Translations under genes and position numbers: made by a program
Source: an uncultured beta proteobacterium
GTDB taxonomy: Bacteria > Pseudomonadota > Gammaproteobacteria > Burkholderiales > Burkholderiaceae_C
NCBI GenBank assembly: GCA_903960915.1
Contig: CAJCCO010000138.1
Location: 30,057 to 94,056, forward strand
DNA: 64,000 bases
Direction of reading: 5' to 3'
Shown here: one piece after another, positions 20,136-29,756 of the stretch
How positions within the stretch are numbered: the first letter of the stretch is position 1
Layout: every line of letters starts with the position of its first letter
The notes under the pieces: model-generated
Told to the model about the DNA's origin: nothing
What the model saw: the letters and a program-made list of their open reading frames with translations, nothing else
Databases searched by the model: none

Positions 20136-20270
20136 ATGAATAAATCGCTCGTATTGGCTGCTGTGATCGCTGCTGCTGCTTTGGCCGCTTGTGGTAAAAA
20201 AGAAGAGGCTCCTGCTGCTTCTGAAGCTGCTCCTGCCGCTGCTGCACCAGCATCTGCTGCATCCAAGTAA
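20136..20270 (+). CDS. Small alanine-rich lipoprotein (44 aa)
   Basis: A 44-codon gene reading 'MNKSLVLAAVIAAAALAACG' followed by 'KKEEAPAASEAAP' and an Ala/Pro/Ser tail ending in Lys. The lipobox L-A-A-C is at residues 16-19, so the mature product would be a 26-residue lipid-anchored peptide starting at Cys19. It has its own TATAAT, a structured leader, and an intrinsic terminator 26 nt after the stop, so it is a self-contained transcription unit. Similar tiny 'LAACGKKE' lipoproteins are widespread in Burkholderiales with no assigned role that I know of. Confidence 0.85.
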   Translation: MNKSLVLAAVIAAAALAACGKKEEAPAASEAAPAAAAPASAASK

Positions 20271-20287
20271 TCAGTTCACTACTGATT

Positions 20288-20319
20288 GAAAAAAAGCCAC
20301 CTTCGGGTGGCTTTTTTTT
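20288..20319. terminator. Bidirectional intrinsic terminator
   Basis: Stem GCCACC (20296-20301), TTCG tetraloop and GGTGGC (20306-20311), flanked by A7 on the left and T8 on the right. It can therefore terminate the lipoprotein gene on the + strand and bamC on the - strand. Confidence 0.92.
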
Positions 20320-20347
20320 GTCCATGCCCTTTCAGAGGGCAGTTGGT

Positions 20348-21424
20348 TTACTGAAGATCTTCTGCGATGACTTTCAAGATTCGCTGTGTGTTAGCAGAAG
20401 TCTCGGGCGCACCTTCCGAATTTTGGACAGAAACTGTCGTTATTTCATTGAGGCTTGCCACCGTAATTCTGAGTTTCAGCGGTTTCGCATCAGCTTTGGA
20501 GCCTGAGATGAGCTTGCTGAAAAAACCAGGCTCCGACTTGTCTGCGTTGGGTTCTACGTAGCGAACGTAATAGATGCCCAAGTTTCGGTTGCGGTCTTCA
20601 ACCGTGAATCCGGTGCGGTCCAGAGACAAGCCAACCCTTCGCCAAGCCCGGTCGAAACCGTCCTGAATTTGCAGCACGGACTGACCATTGACAGAAGTGA
20701 TCGCCGAGCTCTTGGTGCTTTTGAGAGCTGCCACTGGACTACTCGCCGTTTCTTGCTTGCCCCCTAATTTCACCATCAGTCGGCGTAGAAATTCTGTCTC
20801 CAATTCTTCATCGGCAGGACGTGGTTGCCATTTTGTTGCATCTTTTTGTGAGCTGGTGTAAGTCTCTACCATGCCTCTGTGGCTGATGAAAATATCTGTT
20901 CCGCCATTGGCGTTGGTCTCTAGCCGGGTGCGAAATTTATCGCGCTCACCCGAGGAATACAAAGAGTCCAGTACTTTTCCCAGCGTGCTTCGAATGAAGT
21001 CTTGCGGAATTTTGGCTCGATTTTCAGCCCAGTCTGTTTCCATGATGCCCAGATTGGCCTGGTCCAATGTGAGAACAAAACCATTGTCACGCCAGAACTC
21101 GCGTAAGGGTTCCCAAAGATTTTGCGCTGGACGGTTGATGACCAACCATCGCTGGTTACCCGCACGTTCAATGCGCACATCCCCTATCGCACTTGCGGCG
21201 ACAGGTGCGTTCGATTGCCCCGTGGTTTGGCCGCTTGATGCACTGACAGTTCCCGCGGTAACGGTGTAACGGCTGTCCCTAGACAACTGGGTCAGATCAG
21301 GGGGGATGTCTAAAGTTGGCGTGACGCTGGAGCTTTTGTAGTCGATCTTGTTGTCGTTCAGTACCGTGCATGCAGACAGCAGGGATACAGCACCCCAAAG
21401 CGTAATTTTGGATAAATAGTTCAC
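20348..21424 (-). CDS. bamC: Outer-membrane assembly lipoprotein BamC
   Basis: NlpB/BamC-family component of the BAM complex that folds outer-membrane beta-barrel proteins. The GTG at 21424 is preferred: AGGGA lies about 7 nt upstream and the product begins with a compact lipoprotein signal ('VNYLSKITLWGAVSLLSAC'), Cys19 being the lipidated residue. The ATG at 21469 (15 residues longer) overlaps the dapA stop by 4 nt and is the alternative. The body has 'VTPTLDIPPDLTQLSRDSRY', the unstructured BamC lasso region, and two helix-grip domains. The dapA-bamC order is the same as in E. coli. Confidence 0.9.
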   Translation of the reverse strand: MNYLSKITLWGAVSLLSACTVLNDNKIDYKSSSVTPTLDIPPDLTQLSRDSRYTVTAGTVSASSGQTTGQSNAPVAASAIGDVRIERAGNQRWLVINRPAQNLWEPLREFWRDNGFVLTLDQANLGIMETDWAENRAKIPQDFIRSTLGKVLDSLYSSGERDKFRTRLETNANGGTDIFISHRGMVETYTSSQKDATKWQPRPADEELETEFLRRLMVKLGGKQETASSPVAALKSTKSSAITSVNGQSVLQIQDGFDRAWRRVGLSLDRTGFTVEDRNRNLGIYYVRYVEPNADKSEPGFFSKLISGSKADAKPLKLRITVASLNEITTVSVQNSEGAPETSANTQRILKVIAEDLQ

Positions 21425-21465
21425 AAGAAAGTCCCTAAAGAATATTGATCCTGAGCGCGGCAGAC

Positions 21466-22362
21466 TCATTCAATGAGTTTCGTGGCACGCAAGGCTTGAA
21501 GAACGGTGCCTTCGTTGGCGGCAGTTAAGGGCGTCATCGGCAGACGCAGGGTGGGGCCGCACAAACCCATGTGGGCCATGGCCCATTTAACTGGAATCGG
21601 ATTGGCTTCAACAAACAGGCCCTTGTGCAAGGGCAGCAGCTTGAATTGAATTTCAATGGCCCGCTTGGTATCACCCGCGATAGCTGCCATGCAGAGCTCA
21701 TGCATCAAACGAGGTGCCACGTTGGCTGTGACGCTCACGTTGCCATGTCCACCGCACAGCATCAGGGCAACCGCAGTTGGGTCATCGCCTGAATAGATGG
21801 CGAAATTTTTCGGTGCTTCGCGAATCAACCATTGGGCGCGTTCAATGTTGCCAGTGGCTTCCTTGATGCCCACAATACCCGCGACTTGGGCTAGGCGCAG
21901 CACGGTGTCGTGGGCCATATCAGCAACCGATCGACCGGGTACGTTGTAGAGGACCATGGGCAGGTCAACAGCCTCTGCAATCGCCTTGAAGTGCAAATAC
22001 TGGCCTTCCTGGGTCGGTTTGTTGTAGTAGGGGACAACCTGGAGTTGGCAGTCTGCACCTACTTTTTTGGCGAACCGGGTCAGTTCAATGGCTTCTGCGG
22101 TTGAGTTGGCGCCACAACCCGCCATGATGGGAACGCGCTTGGCCGCTTGTTCAACAGACACGCGGATGATTTCGCAATGCTCATCTACATTGACCGTCGG
22201 GGACTCTCCAGTGGTGCCGACCACGCCGATGCAATCAGTGCCCTCGTCAATGTGCCAGTCAATCAATTTGCGCAAGGCGGGATAGTCCACGCTGCCGTCT
22301 TCGTGCATGGGGGTGACGAGTGCAACAATGCTGCCCGTAATTTGGCCGATGGATGTGGTCAT
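21466..22362 (-). CDS. dapA: 4-hydroxy-tetrahydrodipicolinate synthase
   Basis: 298 residues. It condenses pyruvate with aspartate semialdehyde on the way to lysine and diaminopimelate. The Schiff-base Lys is in '[12 protein letters not shown]'; other motifs are '[10 protein letters not shown]', '[10 protein letters not shown]', '[11 protein letters not shown]' and '[11 protein letters not shown]'. Length and motifs are those of the Gram-negative enzyme. Upstream of bamC on the same strand. Confidence 0.96.
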   Translation of the reverse strand: MTTSIGQITGSIVALVTPMHEDGSVDYPALRKLIDWHIDEGTDCIGVVGTTGESPTVNVDEHCEIIRVSVEQAAKRVPIMAGCGANSTAEAIELTRFAKKVGADCQLQVVPYYNKPTQEGQYLHFKAIAEAVDLPMVLYNVPGRSVADMAHDTVLRLAQVAGIVGIKEATGNIERAQWLIREAPKNFAIYSGDDPTAVALMLCGGHGNVSVTANVAPRLMHELCMAAIAGDTKRAIEIQFKLLPLHKGLFVEANPIPVKWAMAHMGLCGPTLRLPMTPLTAANEGTVLQALRATKLIE

Positions 22363-22396
22363 GTCCGAACGTGTAAACAGAAAAGATGCATTCTAA

Positions 22397-22981
22397 CTAG
22401 AGCGGGTAACTAGGTGGCAGGGAACTCGCCCCCTCTGAAACAGGGCCTTGAACAGCCACAATTCTCTGCACAATGCGCGGTGGGTTGTCAAGGAAACCCT
22501 CTTCAAATGCAATGACGCGCATGGCGCGTGCGATAGAAAGCAGTTCACCCGGGGCCAACAAAAAATCAGGGTTGGAGGGTTTTCCGAATGCGCCATTGCC
22601 TTGTGCAAATGTTTCGTAGATCAGGATTCCCCCAGGGGAAAGACTTTGGGTGATGACTGGAAACAGGGCTCGCCAAAGGTAATTGGTGACGACGACCGCA
22701 TCAAACTGGCTTACAGAACCATCGCTTTGTAAAGGCCACGGACCCTGTTCAATGTCGGCATGGACAGTAACTCCAAATAATTTGGCCGATGCCAAGGCTT
22801 CCTCTGACCGGTCAATGCCGAGCGTCGCATGTCCTTGCTCGGCAAACCATTTCATGTGACGCCCGTGTCCGCAGGCAATATCCAGCACATGACCGCCGGG
22901 CTTGACGAGCCGCCCCCACCGCGCCACCCAGTCAGAAGGCTTGACTGAGCTATGTGCGGTCATATTCATGGAAGTGGTCAT
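22397..22981 (-). CDS. SAM-dependent class I methyltransferase
   Basis: 194 residues from the ATG at 22981, which follows the stop of the 41-residue ORF by 10 nt; longer starts would overlap that ORF. Motif I is 'GGHVLDIACGHGRHMKWFAE' and motif II 'ATLGIDRSEEAL', in a TehB-like Rossmann fold. The substrate is unknown. Part of the MFS-small ORF-methyltransferase run. Confidence 0.82.
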   Translation of the reverse strand: MTTSMNMTAHSSVKPSDWVARWGRLVKPGGHVLDIACGHGRHMKWFAEQGHATLGIDRSEEALASAKLFGVTVHADIEQGPWPLQSDGSVSQFDAVVVTNYLWRALFPVITQSLSPGGILIYETFAQGNGAFGKPSNPDFLLAPGELLSIARAMRVIAFEEGFLDNPPRIVQRIVAVQGPVSEGASSLPPSYPL

Positions 22982-22991
22982 GGCGAAACAA

Positions 22992-23117
22992 CTAGAAGCA
23001 GCCCCACACCTGGTTGGCCATGGTGAGGAAAAAGCTGGGCTGTGTGTAAGCCCAGAACACCAAGCCCAGCACCCCAAAGGCACAGGCATACAAGAAAAAC
23101 TGGCGACCTTTGTTCAC
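22992..23117 (-). CDS. Small single-span membrane protein (41 aa)
   Basis: A GTG start lies 3 nt after the MFS stop and is preceded by AGGGG at 8 nt. The 41-residue product begins 'VNKGRQFFLYACAFGVLG' and contains one hydrophobic helix (about residues 7-23), then 'YTQPSFFLTMANQVWGCF'. The positive N-terminus suggests N-in orientation. Tight spacing between the MFS gene and the methyltransferase supports a real coding sequence, possibly a subunit or regulator of the transporter; that role is inference. Confidence 0.6.
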   Translation of the reverse strand: MNKGRQFFLYACAFGVLGLVFWAYTQPSFFLTMANQVWGCF

Positions 23118-23120
23118 AGT

Positions 23121-24341
23121 TCAAACCCCTGGCGCCACCGTCAGCCTGTTGATGGACGCTTCTTTGACTTGCAAGTTGACGAGGGCAGCAAAAACGCCGA
23201 GCGCGATGGCCAGATACCAGACAACATCGTAACTACCCGTCTTGTCGTACAAGTAGCCACCCAGCCAAACCCCCATGAAAGAGCCAATTTGATGGCTGAA
23301 AAACACAAAGCCTCCCAACATGGATAAATGGGCCACGCCAAAAATTTGCGCCACGGTGGCATTGGTAACGGGCACCGTGGAGAGCCACAGCAAACCCATG
23401 ACTGAAGAAAAAACATAAACACTGGCCGGTGACAAAGGAACAATCAAAAACAAGGCTATGGCCACCGCCCTGGCTAGGTAAATAAACGCCAGGATATTCT
23501 TCTTGGGCAGTCTTTGACCCAGAACACCCGCCGAATAAGTGCCCAAGATATTAAACAAACCAATCAATGCCAGCGCGTAGCTGGCCACTTGGGGCGAGAG
23601 CCCTTTGTCTTTCAAGTAGCTGGGCATGTGGATGCCAATGAAGACGACTTGAAAGCCACACACAAAGTAACCCGCCATCAACCATTGAAAACTGGGGTAC
23701 TTGAGGGCTTCCCGCAGGGCTTCAACAATGGATTGCTCGCGCGGGACGAAAGCCCCCCCGTGAAAGCCAGGTTCGCGCAAGCCCCAGGCCAAAGGCATGA
23801 TGAAAAGAGACACCACACCCAACATCACCAAGGCTTGCTGCCAGCCCAGGCTGCTGATCAGGAACCCTTCAGTGGGTACCATTAAAAACTGGCCAAATGA
23901 GCCAGCTGCTGCGGCGATTCCCATAGCCCAGGAGCGTTTCTCGGCAGGCACATTGCGCCCAATCACGCCATAAACAATGGCGTAAGTGGTACCGGCCTGG
24001 GCCAAGCCAATCAATACCCCCGCGGTCATTGAAAAAATCCACGGCTTATCGGCATAGGCCATGCCCACCAAACCCAGCGCATAACAAATGGCGCCAATGA
24101 TCAAGACTTTGAAGGCGCCAAAACGGTCGGCCACCATGCCGGCAAAAATACCGGCGATGCCCCAGACCAGGTTTTGAATGGCAATTGCCATCGCAAAGTT
24201 TTCACGGTTCCAGCCCTGACTTTGTGTGATCGGCTGCAACCAAAGCCCAAAACCATGTCGTATGCCCATGGAAATGGACACGATGACGGCACCGCAAAGT
24301 AAAACTTGCGTGATGGAGAGTGTTTTTGAGGGCGAGGACAT
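23121..24341 (-). CDS. Major facilitator superfamily transporter
   Basis: 406 residues with twelve predicted membrane segments in two halves. Typical MFS loop 2-3 is 'GMVADRFGAFKVLI', and a weaker copy is 'GVLGQRLPKKNIL' in the second half. It starts with 'SMGIRHGFGLWLQPITQ', as in the monocarboxylate/oxalate-formate-like subset of MFS, so an organic anion is plausible. The substrate is not readable. It heads a run with the small membrane ORF and the methyltransferase, and is divergent from parE. Confidence 0.88.
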   Translation of the reverse strand: MSSPSKTLSITQVLLCGAVIVSISMGIRHGFGLWLQPITQSQGWNRENFAMAIAIQNLVWGIAGIFAGMVADRFGAFKVLIIGAICYALGLVGMAYADKPWIFSMTAGVLIGLAQAGTTYAIVYGVIGRNVPAEKRSWAMGIAAAAGSFGQFLMVPTEGFLISSLGWQQALVMLGVVSLFIMPLAWGLREPGFHGGAFVPREQSIVEALREALKYPSFQWLMAGYFVCGFQVVFIGIHMPSYLKDKGLSPQVASYALALIGLFNILGTYSAGVLGQRLPKKNILAFIYLARAVAIALFLIVPLSPASVYVFSSVMGLLWLSTVPVTNATVAQIFGVAHLSMLGGFVFFSHQIGSFMGVWLGGYLYDKTGSYDVVWYLAIALGVFAALVNLQVKEASINRLTVAPGV

Positions 24342-24454
24342 GACATTAATGTAGCCAATCTAAGAAGGCTGCATTTTCTTCAAGCGCAAGCACTTCACTG
24401 AGAGCTGTAATTGCATACAGTGAAATGGTGCATTGCAGACTACAATTCGAAGCT

Positions 24455-26425
24455 ATGGCAACAAAACCAAGCAGTGAATATTCAGAAGGCTCCATCCGCG
24501 TCCTGAAAGGACTGGAGCCCGTCAAGCAGCGTCCGGGCATGTACACCCGCACCGACAATCCTCTGCACGTTATCCAGGAAGTGCTGGACAACGCGGCCGA
24601 TGAAGCCTTGGCCGGCCACGGCAAAAAAATCAAGGTCATATTGCATGCCGATGGTTCCATCTCCATTGATGACGATGGCCGCGGTATTCCGTTTGGCATG
24701 CACCCAGAAGAAAACGCGCCGGTGATCGAACTGGTATTCACCCAGTTGCATGCGGGCGGTAAGTTCGAAAAAGGTAAAGGGGGTGCTTACAGCTTCTCCG
24801 GCGGCCTGCATGGCGTCGGGGTTAGTGTGACCAACGCGCTGGCCAAACGTCTGGAAGCCACAACCTATCGAGAGGGCAAGGTAGCGCACCTCGCTTTTGA
24901 AGGCGGCGACGTAGTGGACCCCTTGCAAATCAGGCCCGCGGCCGAGGGCGACCGCAAGTCGGGCACCTCTGTGCGCGTGTGGCCCGATGGGAAATATTTC
25001 GAAACCTTGGCCATTCCCATGGCGGAGTTGGCCCACCTGTTGCGCAGCAAAGCGGTGCTGATGCCAGGGGTGACGGTCTCTTTGGCTAATGAAAAAACCA
25101 AAGAGATTCAAACCTGGATCTACAAAGGCGGTCTGAACGACTACCTGATGCAGACGCTGAACGGCGAGTTGGTGATTCCTGTTTTTGAAGGTGAAGGCTT
25201 CGCCGATGCACAAAGCGATAACTTTGCAGAAGGTGAGGGCGCCGCTTGGTGCGTCGCTTTTACTGAAGAGGGCGCCACCGTACGCGAGAGCTATGTCAAC
25301 CTGATTCCCACCAGCGCAGGCGGCACCCATGAAAGTGGCTTGCGCGACGGCTTGTTCAATGCTGTCAAAAACTTTGTTGAAATCCATTCTTTGTTGCCCA
25401 AAGGGGTGAAGCTGCTGCCCGAAGATGTGTTCGCCCGGGCCAGCTATGTGCTGTCTGCCAAAGTGCTGGACCCCCAGTTTCAAGGGCAAATCAAGGAGCG
25501 TTTGAACTCCCGCGATGCCGTGCGTCTGGTGTCGAGTTTTGTGCGTCCCAGCCTGGACCTTTGGCTGAACCAGCATGTGGAGTTTGGCAAAAAGTTGGCG
25601 GCACTGGCCATCAAGGCGGCCCAAAGCCGGCAGAAGGCGGGGCAAAAAATTGAGAAGCGCAAAGGCTCCGGCGTGGCGGTTTTGCCGGGCAAACTGACCG
25701 ATTGCGAAAGCCGTGATCTGGCCCACAACGAAGTCTTCTTGGTGGAAGGGGACTCGGCCGGCGGCAGTGCCAAGATGGGCCGTAACAAGGAAAGTCAAGC
25801 CATTTTGCCTTTGCGCGGCAAGGTACTTAACACCTGGGAGGTTGAGCGCGACCGGCTCTTTGCCAATACCGAAATTCACGATATTTCAGTTGCCATAGGC
25901 GTGGACCCGCACGGCCCCGATGACACCCCGGATTTGAGCGGCCTGCGCTACGGAAAAGTTTGCATTCTGTCCGATGCCGATGTCGATGGGTCGCATATTC
26001 AAGTGCTTCTTTTGACCCTGTTTTTTAGGCATTTCCCCAAGTTAATTGAGGCCGGCCATGTGTTTGTGGCGCGTCCCCCCTTGTTCCGTGTGGATGCGCC
26101 TGCACGGGGCAAGAAGCCCGCCTCCAAGGCCTACGCCCTGGATGAAGGCGAGTTGAACGCGCATTTGGACAAGTTGCGCAAAGAAGGTGTTCGCGAGTCG
26201 GCTTGGAGCATCAGCCGCTTCAAGGGACTGGGAGAAATGAACGCCGATCAGCTGTGGGAAACCACGCTCAACCCAGATACCCGCCGCTTGCTCCCCATTC
26301 AACTCGGCAGTATCGATTTTCAGCACACCGAGGCGCTCATCACCAAGTTGATGGGCAAAGGCGAGGCCGCCGCGAGGCGCGAGTTGATGGAACTGCATGG
26401 CGATGCAGTCGAGGTTGATATCTGA
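24455..26425 (+). CDS. parE: DNA topoisomerase IV subunit B
   Basis: 656 residues from the ATG at 24455. It is the ATPase subunit of the enzyme that decatenates daughter chromosomes. The GHKL ATPase motifs are 'VLDNAADEALAGHG', 'DDDGRGIPFGMHP' and 'FSGGLHGVGVSV'; the Toprim domain has 'LVEGDSAGGSAKMGRN' and 'LSDADVDGSHI', and the C-terminus has 'ISRFKGLGEMN'. These fit ParE rather than GyrB in length and wording. It lies in a run with a lytic transglycosylase and parC. Confidence 0.94.
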   Translation: MATKPSSEYSEGSIRVLKGLEPVKQRPGMYTRTDNPLHVIQEVLDNAADEALAGHGKKIKVILHADGSISIDDDGRGIPFGMHPEENAPVIELVFTQLHAGGKFEKGKGGAYSFSGGLHGVGVSVTNALAKRLEATTYREGKVAHLAFEGGDVVDPLQIRPAAEGDRKSGTSVRVWPDGKYFETLAIPMAELAHLLRSKAVLMPGVTVSLANEKTKEIQTWIYKGGLNDYLMQTLNGELVIPVFEGEGFADAQSDNFAEGEGAAWCVAFTEEGATVRESYVNLIPTSAGGTHESGLRDGLFNAVKNFVEIHSLLPKGVKLLPEDVFARASYVLSAKVLDPQFQGQIKERLNSRDAVRLVSSFVRPSLDLWLNQHVEFGKKLAALAIKAAQSRQKAGQKIEKRKGSGVAVLPGKLTDCESRDLAHNEVFLVEGDSAGGSAKMGRNKESQAILPLRGKVLNTWEVERDRLFANTEIHDISVAIGVDPHGPDDTPDLSGLRYGKVCILSDADVDGSHIQVLLLTLFFRHFPKLIEAGHVFVARPPLFRVDAPARGKKPASKAYALDEGELNAHLDKLRKEGVRESAWSISRFKGLGEMNADQLWETTLNPDTRRLLPIQLGSIDFQHTEALITKLMGKGEAAARRELMELHGDAVEVDI

Positions 26426-26445
26426 TTCCCATGAGGTTTCACACG

Positions 26446-27351
26446 ATGGCGAGGATCCCGTGGTGCAGAGCCCTGATCAAAGGCGGCCTGTATGCCGGTG
26501 TATTGCTAACGCTGATGGGTGTTCACTCGGCGGCTTTTGCCGCCATCTGGGGCTTTGTAGACGACAAAGGGACCGCGCATTTTTCTTCCGAACGGGTTGA
26601 TGAGCGCTACGAACTTTTCTCCCTGAGCAGTGAGCCCCAGGAGCCAATCCCCCTGGACCTGCCCATTGGCTTACCTTTGGCTCCGCTGTCGATGCCGATC
26701 ACGATGTCCGTAGCCGGCGCCAAGCTGACTTCTTTTTTTGAAGGCTCGGTCAGCTTCAAGATTGCCAAGCCGCATTTGACCGAGGCCTCGCGCACGCACA
26801 ACATTGATTTTGAGCTGCTCCAAGCCCTGGTGGCGACCGAGTCCGGCTTCAATGCCTTGGCCATTTCTCCCAAGGGCGCCATTGGCCTCATGCAGGTGAT
26901 GCCTGATACGGCGGCGCGTTTTGGCCTGAGTGCCGAGCCCCGGGTACCCATTCAACGCAAGTTGGCCGATCCGGCCCTGAATATCAAAACCGGCGCACGT
27001 TATCTGAGCTACCTCATGAACCTTTTTCCGGGCCGTCTCGACCTCGTCTTGGCGTCGTACAACGCAGGCGAGGGCGCGGTGCAAAGAGCCGGAAACAACA
27101 TCCCCAATTTCAAGGAAACTCAAAATTACGTGCAGACCGTGATGCAGCTCTACCAGGTGCTCAAGCCACCAGTGGTTCAGCCGCTGAAAGTGCCGCCGCC
27201 ACAGCACCTGCCCAACGTACAACTGGCGCAGCCCAAGCGCCTTAATCTTGAAGTTCCGGGCGGTGCCGCCAAGCGGGGCAACATGGTTATGCCCTTGCAA
27301 CTCGCCAGTCCGCCTTTCACACCTATTTCTGATTCTGAACAGACCCCATGA
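26446..27351 (+). CDS. Exported lytic transglycosylase (SLT domain) with DUF4124-like N-terminus
   Basis: 301 residues from the ATG at 26446, which has GAGG 9 nt upstream; the ATG at 26431 is an alternative. A signal peptide ('[15 protein letters not shown]') is followed by a DUF4124-like stretch ('[15 protein letters not shown]'). The goose-lysozyme-like SLT domain has catalytic Glu in '[12 protein letters not shown]', then '[16 protein letters not shown]', '[12 protein letters not shown]' and '[10 protein letters not shown]'. It cleaves peptidoglycan non-hydrolytically to anhydromuropeptides. It sits between parE and parC and overlaps the parC ATG by 4 nt, so wall remodelling and decatenation genes are translationally linked here. 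Confidence 0.9.
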   Translation: MARIPWCRALIKGGLYAGVLLTLMGVHSAAFAAIWGFVDDKGTAHFSSERVDERYELFSLSSEPQEPIPLDLPIGLPLAPLSMPITMSVAGAKLTSFFEGSVSFKIAKPHLTEASRTHNIDFELLQALVATESGFNALAISPKGAIGLMQVMPDTAARFGLSAEPRVPIQRKLADPALNIKTGARYLSYLMNLFPGRLDLVLASYNAGEGAVQRAGNNIPNFKETQNYVQTVMQLYQVLKPPVVQPLKVPPPQHLPNVQLAQPKRLNLEVPGGAAKRGNMVMPLQLASPPFTPISDSEQTP

Positions 27352-29705
27352 GCGATCAAACCCTATTCGATCTTCCCCCCGGTTCTGGCGAGAGCGACGA
27401 TGCCCCCAACCTGGCGAACTACGCGCAGCGCGCCTACCTGGAGTACGCCCTGAGCGTGGTCAAAGGCCGCGCCTTGCCTGATGTCTGTGATGGTCAAAAG
27501 CCTGTGCAGCGGCGCATTTTGTACTCTATGTCCCGCATGGGTCTGGGTTTTGGCGGGCCCAATGGCAACACTGGTGCCAAGCCGGTCAAGTCAGCGCGCG
27601 TGGTGGGCGATGTGTTGGGCCGATTCCATCCTCACAGCGACCAGGCCGCTTACGACGCGCTGGTGCGCATGGCGCAAGACTTCAGCCAGCGCTACCCGCT
27701 GATTGACGGCCAGGGCAACTTTGGCTCGCGCGATGGCGATGGCGCCGCAGCCATGCGTTACACCGAGGCGCGGCTGTCCAAGATCACCAGCTTGCTGATG
27801 GACGAGATTGACCAGGGCACGGTCGATTTCACCCCCAATTACGACGGCTCCACCGAAGAGCCGCGCCAACTGCCTGCCCGCCTTCCTTTTGCCCTGCTCA
27901 ATGGCGCCAGCGGCATTGCCGTGGGCTTGGCCACCGAGATTCCTAGCCACAACCTGGGGGAAATTGCCCACGCCTGTGTGGCCCTCATCAAAACCCCGAA
28001 GCTCAGCGACGAGGATCTCTACACCCTGGTGCCCGGCCCTGACTATCCCGGTGGTGGGCAGATCATCAGCACCAGCGCTGACCTGGCCGAGGCTTACCGC
28101 ACAGGACGCGGTTCCATCAAGGTGCGGGCGCGCTGGAAGATTGAAGAGCTGGCGCGCGGCCAATGGCAACTGGTGGTGACCGAGTTACCACCCGGCGTGA
28201 GCACGCAAAAGGTGCTGGAAGAAATTGAAGAGCTGAGCAATCCCAAGATCAAAACGGGCAAAAAAGCCCTGTCACTGGACCAAACCCAGCTCAAGGCCAC
28301 CTTGCTGTCGGTGCTGGACCTGGTGCGTGACGAATCAAGCAAAGACGCGGCGGTGCGCCTGGTGTGTGAGCCCAAGACCAGCCGTATCTCGCAGCAGGAG
28401 CTCATCACCACGCTGCTCGCGCATACCAGCCTGGAGACTTCGTCGCCTGTCAACCTGACCATGGTGGGGCTGGACGGTCGGCCCACGCAAAAGTCGCTGC
28501 GGCAAATGCTGACGGAGTGGATAGAGTTTCGCCAGATCACGATTGAGCGTCGCTCTCAGCACCGCCTGAACAAGGTCTTGGACCGCGCGCACATTCTTGA
28601 GGGGCGCCAACTGGTGCTGCTCAATATTGACGAAGTCATTGCCATCATTCGCCAGTCGGACGAGCCTAAATCGGCACTGATAGCGCGATTTGCACTCAGC
28701 GATCGACAGGCCGAAGACATTCTTGAAATTCGCCTGCGCCAACTGGCACGGCTTGAAGCCATCAAGATTGAGCAGGAGCTCGCCGAGTTGCGTGACGAGC
28801 AGAAAAAGCTTGAAGAGATTCTGGCCAACCCGTCCACGCTGCGCCGCCTGATGGTCAAGGAAATCGAGGCCGATGCCAAAACCTTTGCCGACCCACGTCG
28901 CACGTTGATTCAGGCCGAGAAAAAATCGGTGGTCGAGGTCAAGGTGGTGGACGAGCCGGTGACCGTAGTCGTCAGCGCCAAAGGCTGGGTGCGTTCGCGC
29001 GGCGGTCAAGGGCACGACCCGGCCAGCTTTGCATTCAAGGCTGGCGACGGCCTGTACGGCACCTTTGAATGCCGCAGCGTCGACACCTTGCTGGCCTTTG
29101 GCAGCAACGGACGCATCTACACCGTGGCGGTCTCGCTGCTGCCCGGCGCGCGCGGCGATGGTCAGCCCATCACCTCCTTGCTGGAGCTTGAAGCCGGCAC
29201 CCAAGTGCTGTATTACTATGCCGGCCCGGCGCAGGCGCAGCTTTTGTTAAGCAGTACCGGAGGCTACGGTTTTATCGCCAGCGTAGAGCACATGAGTTCG
29301 CGCTTCAAGGCCGGTAAAGCCTTCATGACCTGTAACGAGGGTGAAACTTTGTGCCGCCCATCGCCGCTGGTCCTGGGCCTGGGGACCGAGTCGTCCAAGC
29401 CAGCAACGTTTGTGGCCTGTGTGTCGACGGGCGGGCGTATCTTGACCTTTGACATCGCTGAACTGAAAACCATGAGCAACGGTGGCCGCGGCCTGATGCT
29501 GCTGGACCTGGAAGACAAAGACACCCTGGCCGGTGCTGCGGCCTACGCCCGCAGCGTCAAGATTGAAGGCATTGGGCGGGGTGGCAAGCCGCGCGAAGAG
29601 GTGTTGGAAATTCGCAGTTTGAACAATGCCAAAGGTGTGCGTGCCCGCAAAGGCAAAGCCGGGGACTTCGGCTTCAAGCCCTCCTCCATTCAACGCGTGG
29701 AGTAG
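27348..29705 (+). CDS. parC: DNA topoisomerase IV subunit A
   Basis: 785 residues. It is the DNA-breaking subunit of topoisomerase IV; the active-site Tyr is about residue 138 in '[13 protein letters not shown]'. '[17 protein letters not shown]' and '[20 protein letters not shown]' form the quinolone-resistance region, with His-Ser-Asp at the usual resistance positions. The C-terminal domain is a degenerate beta-pinwheel and lacks a GyrA-box, as expected for ParC. Coupled to the upstream transglycosylase gene. Confidence 0.95.
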   Translation: MSDQTLFDLPPGSGESDDAPNLANYAQRAYLEYALSVVKGRALPDVCDGQKPVQRRILYSMSRMGLGFGGPNGNTGAKPVKSARVVGDVLGRFHPHSDQAAYDALVRMAQDFSQRYPLIDGQGNFGSRDGDGAAAMRYTEARLSKITSLLMDEIDQGTVDFTPNYDGSTEEPRQLPARLPFALLNGASGIAVGLATEIPSHNLGEIAHACVALIKTPKLSDEDLYTLVPGPDYPGGGQIISTSADLAEAYRTGRGSIKVRARWKIEELARGQWQLVVTELPPGVSTQKVLEEIEELSNPKIKTGKKALSLDQTQLKATLLSVLDLVRDESSKDAAVRLVCEPKTSRISQQELITTLLAHTSLETSSPVNLTMVGLDGRPTQKSLRQMLTEWIEFRQITIERRSQHRLNKVLDRAHILEGRQLVLLNIDEVIAIIRQSDEPKSALIARFALSDRQAEDILEIRLRQLARLEAIKIEQELAELRDEQKKLEEILANPSTLRRLMVKEIEADAKTFADPRRTLIQAEKKSVVEVKVVDEPVTVVVSAKGWVRSRGGQGHDPASFAFKAGDGLYGTFECRSVDTLLAFGSNGRIYTVAVSLLPGARGDGQPITSLLELEAGTQVLYYYAGPAQAQLLLSSTGGYGFIASVEHMSSRFKAGKAFMTCNEGETLCRPSPLVLGLGTESSKPATFVACVSTGGRILTFDIAELKTMSNGGRGLMLLDLEDKDTLAGAAAYARSVKIEGIGRGGKPREEVLEIRSLNNAKGVRARKGKAGDFGFKPSSIQRVE

Positions 29706-29756
29706 CAGACCTGGCGCAGGCCTTGACGCGCTAGGCTGCTCCTGGGCCCGCGCCGC

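Noticed and set aside
24482..25879. 465-codon open frame on the minus strand opposite parE
   Set aside because: It is a GC-rich shadow of parE: no start context, no family-like motifs, His/Gln-rich composition typical of antisense frames, and the + frame has all topoisomerase motifs.
28335..29204. 289-codon minus frame opposite parC
   Set aside because: Shadow frame with no recognisable domain; parC is intact over the same bases.
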